The notes beneath the pieces were generated by a model. It was not told the origin of the DNA. It did not search any database and saw nothing but the letters and a program-made list of their open reading frames with translations. The position numbers and the translations under genes were made by a program. Below, piece by piece: positions 52,293 through 61,350 of a stretch of DNA of 64,000 nucleotides (positions within the stretch are counted from its first letter, which is position 1; each line of letters begins with the position of its first letter). The DNA comes from Pseudomonadota bacterium. GTDB taxonomy: Bacteria; Desulfobacterota; Desulfobulbia; Desulfobulbales; Desulfocapsaceae. Location: positions 127,926 through 191,925 of the forward strand of contig JAEYNP010000120.1 in assembly GCA_023412495.1 (NCBI GenBank), given 5' to 3'.

Positions 52293-53609
52293 ATGAAAAT
52301 GAAGAAGATTATCGCTTCTGCTGTAGGTCTTATGATGGCCGGTGGGGTTGCTACTACCGCCTCTGCCGCTGTAGAGCACCAGTTTGGTGGTTACTGGCGG
52401 ACCCGTTTTATCGTCGAAGATAATTTCCAAGGCGAACCGGAGTTTATTCAACTGACTCCAACTTTGGCGGTTCTTAATCTCAATTCCTTATACGAAAATG
52501 ACGTCGATAGTAGAGAGTATGTAGACACCCGGACTCGCCTGTTTTATACCGCCAAGTTCAATGATGATTTCAAATTCATCAACAAGTTTGAGTTCAACAC
52601 TGGCTGGGGTGATAATGTTGGTGGCGATATCGGCGCTGATGGCAAGGGCAACTGGAGAATCAAGAACTCCTATGCCGATTTCAATATGGGTCCGGTAAAC
52701 GCCAAGGTTGGTATCCAGGGTGCGGTAATTGCCCGTGGCTTTATTCTTGATGACGACTTTGCTGGCGTCGTTGTTACCCCAAAATTTGGTAACGTCAGTA
52801 TACCTCTCGTCTGGGCTAATCTGAGCAACGAAGATACTCAATCTTGGGATGGAGCAGCAGTGCCAGATTTCAACCAAAATCTCTTTGCTGTATTGGCTGC
52901 CATTAAGATCAGTGACACCATCACTGTTATTCCCTACGGTGTTTATCACCCGATTAGTGCTCACGAAACTCTGGAAGATACCGACAACTGGTATGCCGGT
53001 GTTGATGCTGATTTGAAATTCGGAGCCGTTTCCGTTTGGGGTACCGGTATTTACAACGGTGGGACTGTAGGGACCCTTGGCGGCGGCGAAGTGGACACCA
53101 GCGCGTTTCTTTTTGCCGCTGGTGCTGATGCAGGTATAGTTCATGGTCAAGCTTTCTATGCCAGCGGTGATGACGATGCTTTCGACGGCGATAACGACAC
53201 CTTTATCTCCGCTCCGGGTACCACCACACCTCTTGGTATTTCCACCAGATCTCCCGGCGTAGGCAGCTCCTACTACTGGGCCGAGATTTTGGGCTTAGGC
53301 GCGTTTGATAACCGTGCGTCAAATGGATCCCCCGGTGACGATATATCCAACATCTGGGCTGCCAATGCTGGCGTTACCCTCAAGCCGATGGATAAACTTA
53401 GAATCGATGCTGACGTGTGGTACGCAGAGCTCGCTGAGGAAGATTTCCGTGGCAATACCGAACTGGGCGTTGAATTCGATGGCAAGCTGACCTACACCAT
53501 CATGGAAAACCTCACTGCTGAAGGTATCTTTGCATACCTCATTTCCGGCGACGCTACCGGCGAAGAGGATGTTATGGAAGGTGGCGTGCGTCTCTCCCTC
53601 AAGTTCTAA
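52293..53609 (+). CDS. Outer-membrane porin-like beta-barrel protein
   Basis: The 438-residue protein has a signal peptide ending ASA and a mature barrel rich in aromatic, Gly and acidic residues. The first strand is HQFGGYWRTRFIVEDNF and the last is MEGGVRLSLKF, ending in Phe as outer-membrane barrels do. An acidic loop (about 285-300, DDAFDGDNDTF) could bind calcium. AGGAG precedes the ATG at 52293; a second ATG at 52299 is also well spaced. It has its own promoter and a strong terminator. The base composition is less GC-rich than that of its neighbours, typical of highly expressed porins. Confidence 0.85.
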   Translation: MKMKKIIASAVGLMMAGGVATTASAAVEHQFGGYWRTRFIVEDNFQGEPEFIQLTPTLAVLNLNSLYENDVDSREYVDTRTRLFYTAKFNDDFKFINKFEFNTGWGDNVGGDIGADGKGNWRIKNSYADFNMGPVNAKVGIQGAVIARGFILDDDFAGVVVTPKFGNVSIPLVWANLSNEDTQSWDGAAVPDFNQNLFAVLAAIKISDTITVIPYGVYHPISAHETLEDTDNWYAGVDADLKFGAVSVWGTGIYNGGTVGTLGGGEVDTSAFLFAAGADAGIVHGQAFYASGDDDAFDGDNDTFISAPGTTTPLGISTRSPGVGSSYYWAEILGLGAFDNRASNGSPGDDISNIWAANAGVTLKPMDKLRIDADVWYAELAEEDFRGNTELGVEFDGKLTYTIMENLTAEGIFAYLISGDATGEEDVMEGGVRLSLKF

Positions 53610-53649
53610 TTTGAGATACTCACGATTCAGCTGAAAAAATGCAGTACCG

Positions 53650-53681
53650 GCCCGGTGGAGTTCGCTCCACCGGGCTTTTTT
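53650..53681 (+). terminator. Rho-independent terminator of the porin gene
   Basis: An 11-bp perfect stem GCCCGGTGGAG/CTCCACCGGGC with a stable TTCG loop is followed by a run of T. Confidence 0.95.
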
Positions 53682-53768
53682 GTTTGCCCGTCATTGCCTG
53701 GCAAACAGGTGAGAATGACCGCAGACCAATGCCTGTGATACGTCCATTCTGTACATGCCCGGATAACC

Positions 53769-55163
53769 ATGACTGAATCGTCAACACGCCGGCTGGTCCT
53801 GTCCATGGTGATGAGCGGTGTATTTCTCTCCACCATGGACAGCGGCATGATCAATGTGGCCTTGCCGACAATAATGCGTTCCTTGAATCTCAGCCTTGAA
53901 TATGCGGGATTCATCGTCTCTTTCTACCTTCTCACCATCACAGTCACCTTGGTGTTCTGGGGAAAGCTGGGGGATAGAGTGGGGCGGGGCAAGATCTATC
54001 TGAGCGGCATGGCCATATTCTCGATCGGCGCTCTTGCCTGTTATTGCTCATCTACCTTTTTCGCCCTATTGTCAGGCAGGTTTATTCAGGCCTTTGGGGC
54101 AAGCATGATGATGGCCTCCGGTCCAGCCATCATCAAGATGGTCTTCCCGGTCGGTTATCTGGGCCGGAGTCTCGGTATGGTCGGGATGGCAACTGCCTGC
54201 GGCCTGCTGACCGGTCCTTTTGTCAGCGGCATGGTTCTCGCCCATTTTTCCTGGCAGGTGATTTTTCTGGTGACTCTGCCTGTCAGCGGAACAGTCCTTC
54301 TGGCAGGTTGGACATATCTTCTTGGCCGTATACCAGCACAGACTTTCGATGGCGTCTCCTTCGACTGGGCAGGCAGCAGTTGCTGGGTGGCAATGGCGGT
54401 TTCGTGCGTGTGGATTATCCACCGGGTGGATTTGTTGCTCCATCCGCTCAATATTGCTCTCGTGCTTTTTCTTATCGTTCTGGTAGGTCTCTTTGTCCGA
54501 ATAGAGAAAAACGCCCGCAATCCGATAGTACCTGTGTCACTGTTCGCCGAAAGGTACTACTGGATCGGGGTATTCACCGCGTTCATCTCCTTTGCGGCCC
54601 TGTTCGCCGTTCTCATTTTGGTGCCGTTCTTTTTAGAGTATATACTGCAGTTGTCTACCGAGAGAGTTGGCAGGGTAATGATGGCTGTGCCGGCAACTCT
54701 TATCATCCTTTCCCCCACCGCCGGCAGACTCTACGATAAAATCGGCGCGAGGTTCCTTACAACGGCCGGCATGGGTATCAGCAGTCTCGCCTTGGCAGGT
54801 CTTGCGAGTCTTTCGCCCGAGAGTTCGGCCGCCGAAGTTATGGGTAGGCTCGCTCTGTTGGGCGCCGGACAATCTATCTTCCTGTCGCCGAACAGCGCTT
54901 CGCTTCTTTCGCGAGTGGATGAGGAACATTCTGGGATAACTGCGGGAATTCTGGCAACTGCCAGGAATTTTGGCATGGTCACCGGTGCCACTCTGGCGGC
55001 GGCGATATTTTCCTGGTGGTTCGCCTATTACAGCGGAGGAAGACTGCTCAGCGAGTTCACCGGAGCAGACGTTGAGCCCTTCATCCTGGCCTGGCGGACT
55101 ACGTTGCTGATCACGGCGGGCATTGCTCTCTTTGGAGGGATTATTTCTGTTCAACGGCAATAG
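53769..55163 (+). CDS. MFS transporter, DHA2 (EmrB/QacA-like) drug exporter type
   Basis: The 464-residue protein has about 14 helices. The first-helix signature FLSTMDSGMINVALPTIMRSL and the loop motif GKLGDRVGRGKIYLSG (motif A) identify the 14-TM DHA2 family of proton-coupled exporters. GMVGMATACGLLTGPFVSG resembles motif C, diagnostic of antiporters. No adaptor (EmrA-like) gene is adjacent. Its last 23 bases overlap the convergent histidine kinase gene. Confidence 0.88.
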   Translation: MTESSTRRLVLSMVMSGVFLSTMDSGMINVALPTIMRSLNLSLEYAGFIVSFYLLTITVTLVFWGKLGDRVGRGKIYLSGMAIFSIGALACYCSSTFFALLSGRFIQAFGASMMMASGPAIIKMVFPVGYLGRSLGMVGMATACGLLTGPFVSGMVLAHFSWQVIFLVTLPVSGTVLLAGWTYLLGRIPAQTFDGVSFDWAGSSCWVAMAVSCVWIIHRVDLLLHPLNIALVLFLIVLVGLFVRIEKNARNPIVPVSLFAERYYWIGVFTAFISFAALFAVLILVPFFLEYILQLSTERVGRVMMAVPATLIILSPTAGRLYDKIGARFLTTAGMGISSLALAGLASLSPESSAAEVMGRLALLGAGQSIFLSPNSASLLSRVDEEHSGITAGILATARNFGMVTGATLAAAIFSWWFAYYSGGRLLSEFTGADVEPFILAWRTTLLITAGIALFGGIISVQRQ

Positions 55164-56997
55164 GGGACTGCCTGGGGAGGGTCACCGAAGCCATCGTGCC
55201 GCCACCTGGGGCATCTCGAATGGTAAATGATCCTCCATGCTGCTGGACTATCTGTTCGACCAAGGCAAGTCCCATGCCGTTGCCGTATGTCTTGGTGGTG
55301 AAAAAGGGATCCTTGACATGCGGAAGGGTTTCCGCCGGGATGCCGGGTCCCGAATCGATCACGTCAATCGTTACTGAATTCTCGGCTTCCTCTGCGGTGA
55401 TCAGCAGGGTGCCGCCGGCAGGCATTGCTTCCAGGCTGTTGCGGATAAGGTGCAGGAAAACCTGGCGTATCTTGTTTTCATCTATCGGCAGAGTTGGACC
55501 GGACCCGTCAAAGTCGAGAGTATACTCTATATTGTTCTGCTTCATGGTAATATAGAAGATCATGACTGTTTTTCGGATAAGGGAAAAGATTTGCCTCATC
55601 TCGAATTGAAGCTTCTTATCTTCGACAAAACTGAAGAGGTCTTCCAATATCGTCTCGATCTTGCTGCTTTCCTGGGTGATGATATTGAGGAAATTGGTCA
55701 CATAGGGGTCGCTCGACTTCTTGGTGAGCAACCTGGCTGTACCGCCGATCGAAGTGAGCGGGTTGCGGATGGCATGCAGGAGTTGGGCAGACATCTGGCC
55801 GATAGTTGCCGTCCTTTCCGCCTCGATGAGCAGGTCCTTGCTCTTTTCGAGTTCATGGGTCACCAGTTCCAGCGCGGCGATCTGCTCGGCCATCGCCGCG
55901 TAGAGGTGGCTGTGTTCGATCGCCAGGCTGGCCTGGCTGGCGAAGATTTCCAGACCGTTGATATCGTCCTCCGAGATCGGCGCGCCGGTAATGAAATTAT
56001 CGACGATCATTACGCCCAGTGATTTGCTTGGGGAACGCAGAGGTGCCACCACGAAAGTCGATTCGCCCAGCAAATTGATGAGTTCCTCGGGTACGACACA
56101 GTCCGGGGCCTTGCCCTGTTCGACGTGCACGGGCTTATTGATTCTGCTGGCATGAATGAGGACATGGTCGTTAAAATCCGGTGCCACCCGAAGGGTCTGA
56201 ATGATCTTGTTGACTTCGACATCTTCATGCAGGCCCTTCTCTTGAATCGAGGCTAGGATGCCGTCGAGTTGCAGGCCCTTTTCCTTGAGCGCGCTCCATA
56301 CCCGGCCGGCCTCCTCCCGGGAGGAAGGGCCGATAGCAAGAATGCCCTGGAGAAAACCGGTATTTTCGTTATAGAGAGCCAGGAAGGCACGATTGAAACG
56401 CAGGCCGTCTTCGGAGGTTATGCCGACCAGGATGGCCTGGAGAATACCGCGCAGTTCCACAGTGTTGAGATAGGCGGTGTTCATCTTCAGGTTGAGGTGA
56501 TGCAGGAAACGCATTCGGGCATTAGTCTTTTGCAATTCCTGCTGGAACTGACGGCTGCTGATTGCCAGGCGCCGTTTCTTCAACGTGTTCTGGACGGTAT
56601 GGGTGAACTGGGTGATGTTCACAGGTTTAGTGAGGTAATCGTCGGCACCGTGGCGCAGACAGTCCAGCGCCACCTCGATATCGGTAGTTCCTGTGACCAT
56701 AATGATGCCGAGATCCGGATGGCTGGGGACTATTTCTTTTAATACATCGGTGCCGTTGCGGTCCGGCAGCCCTATATCAAGGAGGACCAGGGCGATCTTT
56801 TCAGTGGCCAGGAGTGAGAGCAGTTCTCCGGCGGTGCCGGCTTTGACGATTGATATTGATTGAGCTCCGAGGTAGTGGGACAACAACAAAACGATTTCCG
56901 GTGAGTCATCGACGACGGCGACGACCTCGCCTGGTCCTAGGAGGTCGGATGAAGAAATAGTTGAAGTTGCCTGTTCAGGTAAGAGAATTTCTACCAT
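55141..56997 (-). CDS. Hybrid sensor: REC-GAF-histidine kinase
   Basis: The 618-residue protein begins with a receiver domain (acidic pair DD at 30-31, phospho-acceptor Asp74, Lys124). A GAF domain (about 180-365) follows, then a HisKA domain with His408 in LLHAIRNPL. The HATPase has an N-box (LIRNSLEAMP) and G-boxes DSGPGIP and GNGMGLAL. No membrane helix is present, so it acts in the cytoplasm. A receiver at the N-terminus suggests it is driven by another kinase. No response regulator lies nearby. Confidence 0.92.
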   Translation of the reverse strand: MVEILLPEQATSTISSSDLLGPGEVVAVVDDSPEIVLLLSHYLGAQSISIVKAGTAGELLSLLATEKIALVLLDIGLPDRNGTDVLKEIVPSHPDLGIIMVTGTTDIEVALDCLRHGADDYLTKPVNITQFTHTVQNTLKKRRLAISSRQFQQELQKTNARMRFLHHLNLKMNTAYLNTVELRGILQAILVGITSEDGLRFNRAFLALYNENTGFLQGILAIGPSSREEAGRVWSALKEKGLQLDGILASIQEKGLHEDVEVNKIIQTLRVAPDFNDHVLIHASRINKPVHVEQGKAPDCVVPEELINLLGESTFVVAPLRSPSKSLGVMIVDNFITGAPISEDDINGLEIFASQASLAIEHSHLYAAMAEQIAALELVTHELEKSKDLLIEAERTATIGQMSAQLLHAIRNPLTSIGGTARLLTKKSSDPYVTNFLNIITQESSKIETILEDLFSFVEDKKLQFEMRQIFSLIRKTVMIFYITMKQNNIEYTLDFDGSGPTLPIDENKIRQVFLHLIRNSLEAMPAGGTLLITAEEAENSVTIDVIDSGPGIPAETLPHVKDPFFTTKTYGNGMGLALVEQIVQQHGGSFTIRDAPGGGTMASVTLPRQSPIAVEQK

Positions 56998-57202
56998 ACC
57001 ATTATCCGGGATGCCGGGGCGAAGGGATCGTCGAGTAAGTTTTGTTCATATTTTGTTTTAGCAAAAATGAAGTCTTCTGCATAGTGAATAATCCTCGGTC
57101 ATTATCTTGAATCCTTGGGCTCTGTCTGTAGAAAATCGTGTTCCCCTGCACCGTAATCCTGTTGTATAGTTGAGCCGCATGGGCAGTCTTTGAATAGAGG
57201 AA

Positions 57203-59194
57203 ATGATGGAGAATTTGGCAGATATCTTCAGGCGGGGTGGACGGTTAACCGAATGCGTGGAACGCTATGAGGTTCGGGATGGCCAGATGGCAATGGCAAA
57301 GGCCGTTGCCAATGTCCTTTGCCCTGCAGCAGACGATGAATTTCAAAAAGAAACGGCGAGAATTCTGGTTGTCGAAGCGGAAACGGGCATCGGCAAGACT
57401 CTGGCTTATCTCATTGCTGCTGTTTTGTCGGGGAAGAGAATAGTGGTCTCGACAGCCACGCTGAACCTGCAAGATCAGATAGTCGATAAAGATATTCCGC
57501 TCGTGGCTCAAATTTTACGTCAGGACGTGCCGGCGGTTTGCATCAAGGGGCGGCAAAACTATATCTGCCTACATCGCTGGTATCAGTATCGAAGCAACCC
57601 CCAATATTTGCTCCAGGATGACTCCCGAATCGAGAGAATAGATGACTGGCTGCAGCATACGCAATCCGGCGACCGAGCTGAGCTCGAGTGGTTGGGCGAA
57701 AAGTCCGGGCTGTGGTCGAAGATTTCCTGCCAATCCAGCCAGTGTCTCGGTGGTGACTGTCCCGAATCGGCGGATTGCTTTATCAACACGTTGCGGCGGC
57801 AGGCCGGAAATGCCAGCTTGCTCATTGTCAACCATCATCTCTTCTTTTCCGATCTGGCCTTGAAAAAAAGTGGCTTCGGCGACCTGCTGCCCCGATACGA
57901 GGCGGTGATATTCGATGAAGCCCATCATCTCGAAAATACCGCCACAGCATTTTTCAGCAAGAGTTTCAGCCAATATCAACTGCTCGATCTCCTTGCGGAT
58001 GTCGAACGGCAGGCTGAATACGACCTGGACTCGAACGCCCGGGAGGATCTGCTTGCCCCCCTTAGCGGGTTGCAGCAGCGGCTCGAAATGTTTGCCCACC
58101 TTCTGCCGGGCACGATCGGCAGGTTTCACCTCGATGCACTGTTCGATGCCATGAGCAAGCAAAGGTGGATCGAAGAGGTCGAGTTCCTCTCGTCCGGGAT
58201 GAGCCGGCTAAAGGATCTGCTGTCGGGCTTCCATGCACTCGGTGAAGCGTGGAGCCACCTGGCACAGAGGGCTGGAGAATTGAACAATAATTTTCGTGAC
58301 ATCGCTTTCTTTTTCGACCACAATGAACGCGGGCATGTGTATTGGTATGAAAAAAGGGAGCGAACCTTTGCCCTTTCCGCAACGCCTCTCTCTGTAGCCG
58401 GAGAATTGCAAAATTGCTTGTATGGTCAGGTTGCCGCCTGCATATTGACATCGGCGACCCTCGCATCCGGCGGATCGTTCTCTTATGTCAAGGAGAGGCT
58501 GGGATTGACTGACGACACAGAGTTTCTCCAGTTCGCCTCTCCCTTCGACTATCCGCAGCAGACCTTGCTGTACATACCGGAGCAGGGATTTCCGGACCCG
58601 GCGGGGGAGAGGTTCAGCGAAAGCCTCTGTAAGCGGGTGGCCGAGATAGTCCAATTGAGTGGCGGCAGGGCGCTTATTCTCTGCACCAGCTTTAAAGGCA
58701 TGGACGCCCTTGCGACATATCTGGCTGATGCGGTTGACTATCCGCTCCTCGTGCAGGGAACGGCATCGCGCAATTCTCTGCTGCAGAGTTTTCGGGAGCA
58801 AACCCATTCGATCCTTCTTGCTGTGGCGAGTTTTTGGGAAGGAGTCGATGTGGTAGGGGAGGCCTTGAGTTGCGTGATTATCGACAAGCTGCCGTTTGAA
58901 GTTCCCAGTGATCCCATCATCCAGGCGCGGATAGCCCACATCAAGGAGCAGGGAGGGAATCCTTTCTTTGATTTTCAAGTGCCGCGGGCAATACTGACCC
59001 TGCGTCAGGGGGTGGGGCGACTGATGCGCTCGGCGACGGATCGAGGCGTAATAGCGATCATGGATACGCGCCTCTTCAGCAAAGGCTATGGCCGTATCTT
59101 CATGGGTAGTCTTCCGGCCTCGCCGGTGACGAGAAAGTTGTGTGATATTGGACAATTTTATGGCAATTACATCCGGGGATCACGGCATCAATGA
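57203..59194 (+). CDS. dinG: ATP-dependent DNA helicase, DinG/XPD-like
   Basis: The 663-residue helicase has Walker A AETGIGKT (59-66), the DEAH box at 238-241 (FDEAHHLEN), and motif VI-like RQGVGRLMRS. Between motifs Ia and II are cysteines (VCIKGRQNYIC, CQSSQCLGGDCPESADC) placed as in the XPD Fe-S cluster. It unwinds DNA, R-loops or D-loops during repair. GAGG precedes both ATG 57203 and ATG 57206; either may start. It overlaps the next gene by four bases. Confidence 0.93.
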   Translation: MMENLADIFRRGGRLTECVERYEVRDGQMAMAKAVANVLCPAADDEFQKETARILVVEAETGIGKTLAYLIAAVLSGKRIVVSTATLNLQDQIVDKDIPLVAQILRQDVPAVCIKGRQNYICLHRWYQYRSNPQYLLQDDSRIERIDDWLQHTQSGDRAELEWLGEKSGLWSKISCQSSQCLGGDCPESADCFINTLRRQAGNASLLIVNHHLFFSDLALKKSGFGDLLPRYEAVIFDEAHHLENTATAFFSKSFSQYQLLDLLADVERQAEYDLDSNAREDLLAPLSGLQQRLEMFAHLLPGTIGRFHLDALFDAMSKQRWIEEVEFLSSGMSRLKDLLSGFHALGEAWSHLAQRAGELNNNFRDIAFFFDHNERGHVYWYEKRERTFALSATPLSVAGELQNCLYGQVAACILTSATLASGGSFSYVKERLGLTDDTEFLQFASPFDYPQQTLLYIPEQGFPDPAGERFSESLCKRVAEIVQLSGGRALILCTSFKGMDALATYLADAVDYPLLVQGTASRNSLLQSFREQTHSILLAVASFWEGVDVVGEALSCVIIDKLPFEVPSDPIIQARIAHIKEQGGNPFFDFQVPRAILTLRQGVGRLMRSATDRGVIAIMDTRLFSKGYGRIFMGSLPASPVTRKLCDIGQFYGNYIRGSRHQ

Positions 59195-60192
59195 TCAGTA
59201 ACATGGAATTAATTCGTGGCACCCTTCGCGTAGAGGCCGGGAAAGTTGATCAATATATGCAGCAGGATCTGGCTCGTCTGAGACCGATGATGGATGCCAA
59301 GCTCCTGGAGGTGCTCGATTACGGCCTCTTCAACGGGGGGAAAAGGGTTCGTCCTTTGCTTGTGGCACTCACCTCGCGTCTCTGCGGCAATACCGATGCG
59401 GAAGTTTACAGGCTTGGCTGTGCCTTTGAGTACTTACATGCCGCAACACTCTTTCATGACGATATTATCGACAAGTCGGAGACCCGCCGGGGAAAACAAT
59501 CCGTCTTCAAGAAGTTCGGCATCACGGCCGCAATTCTGGCCGGCGATTTTCTCCACGCCCTGGCTATGTCGACTGTCGGTGAACTGGCTGGAGCGGAGGG
59601 GTTGCGGATTTTTTGCCAAGCGACCATAGGCATGGTGGATGGGGAGTTTATGCAACTGCGAAATGCAGAGAAGCATAACCTTTCAGAACTCGACTATCAT
59701 GATGCCATTATGGGCAAGACCGGTCTTCTGATTGCGGCGGCATGTGAAATCGGTGCGATATTTGGGCGCGCCTCTATGCCACATGTTAAAGCCTTGAGAG
59801 AATATGGTATCAACCTGGGCTGCGCCTTCCAGATCGTCGACGATCTTCTCGACTACCTGGGGGATCCTGTCAAGACTGGCAAAACGACGGGCAATGATCT
59901 GGCTGAAGGCAAGATAACCCTTCCGATTATCCTGACTTTGAATGTAGCGGAAGAAGGAGATAGGGATAAACTGCTGTCAATCCTGCGGAACAAAACGGAA
60001 AGGATGTATCTTTTCCCGGAGGTTTTCGGGTTAATAGATAAATATCGAGGTTTTGCCATGGCAAGGGCAAGGGCAGAGGAAGCTGTGGCAAATGCCCTGC
60101 AGTCGCTGACGATCTTCAACCAGAAAGCTGTCTTCCACGAGCGGACAATACTGGAAGGAATTGCCGGTTATGTGTTGGCGAGAGAAAAGTAA
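59191..60192 (+). CDS. ispB: Polyprenyl diphosphate synthase
   Basis: The 333-residue trans-prenyltransferase has the first aspartate-rich motif DDIID (90-94) in LFHDDIIDKSE and the second in QIVDDLLDYLG, plus GGKRVRPLL. It builds the long isoprenoid tail for menaquinone or ubiquinone. Whether it makes octaprenyl or another length cannot be read with confidence. The ATG overlaps the dinG stop as ATGA. Confidence 0.93.
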   Translation: MISNMELIRGTLRVEAGKVDQYMQQDLARLRPMMDAKLLEVLDYGLFNGGKRVRPLLVALTSRLCGNTDAEVYRLGCAFEYLHAATLFHDDIIDKSETRRGKQSVFKKFGITAAILAGDFLHALAMSTVGELAGAEGLRIFCQATIGMVDGEFMQLRNAEKHNLSELDYHDAIMGKTGLLIAAACEIGAIFGRASMPHVKALREYGINLGCAFQIVDDLLDYLGDPVKTGKTTGNDLAEGKITLPIILTLNVAEEGDRDKLLSILRNKTERMYLFPEVFGLIDKYRGFAMARARAEEAVANALQSLTIFNQKAVFHERTILEGIAGYVLAREK

Positions 60193-60248
60193 ATCGGGCT
60201 GTTCGTCCAACCTCATCTCCCCCACCTCGTGTCTCCTCGCAGCTTTTC

Positions 60249-61328
60249 ATGACTCGGGAAAATAGGAGTCGCCCTCGCAAGAAGGGGCGAAAAGGAAAAA
60301 GCAAAGGATATATTAACATCAAGAAAGCATGTATCTTGATGGTCCTGTTTCTCATCCTGATCGTCTCTGTCTGTGCGGTCGGCTATGTTATCTTCTTTCG
60401 AACGGTAATTGCGCAGGAGATTCTCCCCGCTCTCCGCAATGCGATCGTTTTTGAAGAGCCGGACCCTCCGCTTCAGCTCGAGCATGGAGAGCCGAAGGAA
60501 CCTATCGGGGCGACAACTCCGGCGGAATCGGTCGATCGGGTGGAACGAAGAGAGACGGTGGCGAACGATCCCCCCGCGAGGGAAAGGGAGTTGCCGAAGG
60601 TGGCGATCATAATAGATGATATGGGCTACGACGAAGTCACAGGACATAAACTTCTCGATCTCCCCATTGCATTGACATATTCTTTTCTGCCCTTCGCACC
60701 GCATACCAAAAAGCTCGAGAATATCGCTTACTCAAGGGGAAAAAACATCTTTCTGCATCTCCCGCTTCAGCCGAAAGGCACTGCCTACAGCCCGGGACCA
60801 GGAGCGCTTTATCTTCAGGATCCACCGGAGCTTCAGAGAATGAAACTGGAGAGATGTCTGCGGGAGGTTCCCAACGCCATAGGGGTCAACAATCACATGG
60901 GGTCTTCGTTCACCGAGGACAAGAAGGCTATGACCAACATAATCCAGGATATGAAGACCCGATCGCTGATTTTCGTCGACAGCGTCACCTCGCCGGGCAG
61001 CGTAGCATTTCGGGTGGCTCAGGCGGCCGCATTGCAGAGTGCGAGAAGAAACGTCTTTCTTGACAACGTTCAGGACGAGCGGAAAATTTGCGGTCAGCTG
61101 GAAAAACTCGTGGAGCTTGCGGAGAGAAATGGGGGGGCAATCGGGATCGCCCACCCTTACCAGGCGACGGTGAATGCGCTCGCCAAGTGTGGAGAGAAGT
61201 ATTTGACTAGGGTTGAGTATGTAGGGGTGCCGGAGTTCATTGCAGCAAACGATACATTGGAGATTGCACAAAGACGTTCTTCTCCCCTTGCCCGGGGCAG
61301 GGGGAGGGATGCGCTCGCATCCCCCTGA
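60249..61328 (+). CDS. Divergent polysaccharide deacetylase (YibQ/DUF610 type)
   Basis: The 359-residue protein has a basic cytoplasmic N-terminus, one membrane helix (about 31-52), a linker, then a deacetylase-like domain: VAIIIDDMGYD, FLHLPLQPKG, GVNNHMGSSFT and DSVTSPGSVA. These are signatures of the YibQ group, placed in the periplasm. The last 14 residues (about RRSSPLARGRGRDA) are Arg/Gly-rich and come from a palindromic DNA segment, so the natural C-terminus may have been extended. It follows the prenyl synthase by 56 bases. Confidence 0.88.
   Translation: MTRENRSRPRKKGRKGKSKGYINIKKACILMVLFLILIVSVCAVGYVIFFRTVIAQEILPALRNAIVFEEPDPPLQLEHGEPKEPIGATTPAESVDRVERRETVANDPPARERELPKVAIIIDDMGYDEVTGHKLLDLPIALTYSFLPFAPHTKKLENIAYSRGKNIFLHLPLQPKGTAYSPGPGALYLQDPPELQRMKLERCLREVPNAIGVNNHMGSSFTEDKKAMTNIIQDMKTRSLIFVDSVTSPGSVAFRVAQAAALQSARRNVFLDNVQDERKICGQLEKLVELAERNGGAIGIAHPYQATVNALAKCGEKYLTRVEYVGVPEFIAANDTLEIAQRRSSPLARGRGRDALASP
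61299..61327. repeat. GC palindrome at the 3' end of the YibQ-type gene
   Basis: GGGGGAGGGATGCG and CGCATCCCCC form a stem with a two-base loop, inside the last codons of the YibQ-type gene and 20 bases before the end of purH. It could be a terminator between the convergent genes without a T-run, or an inserted REP-like unit. Confidence 0.5.
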
Positions 61329-61350
61329 TAAGCCTCTCTCCCGCTCGGAA

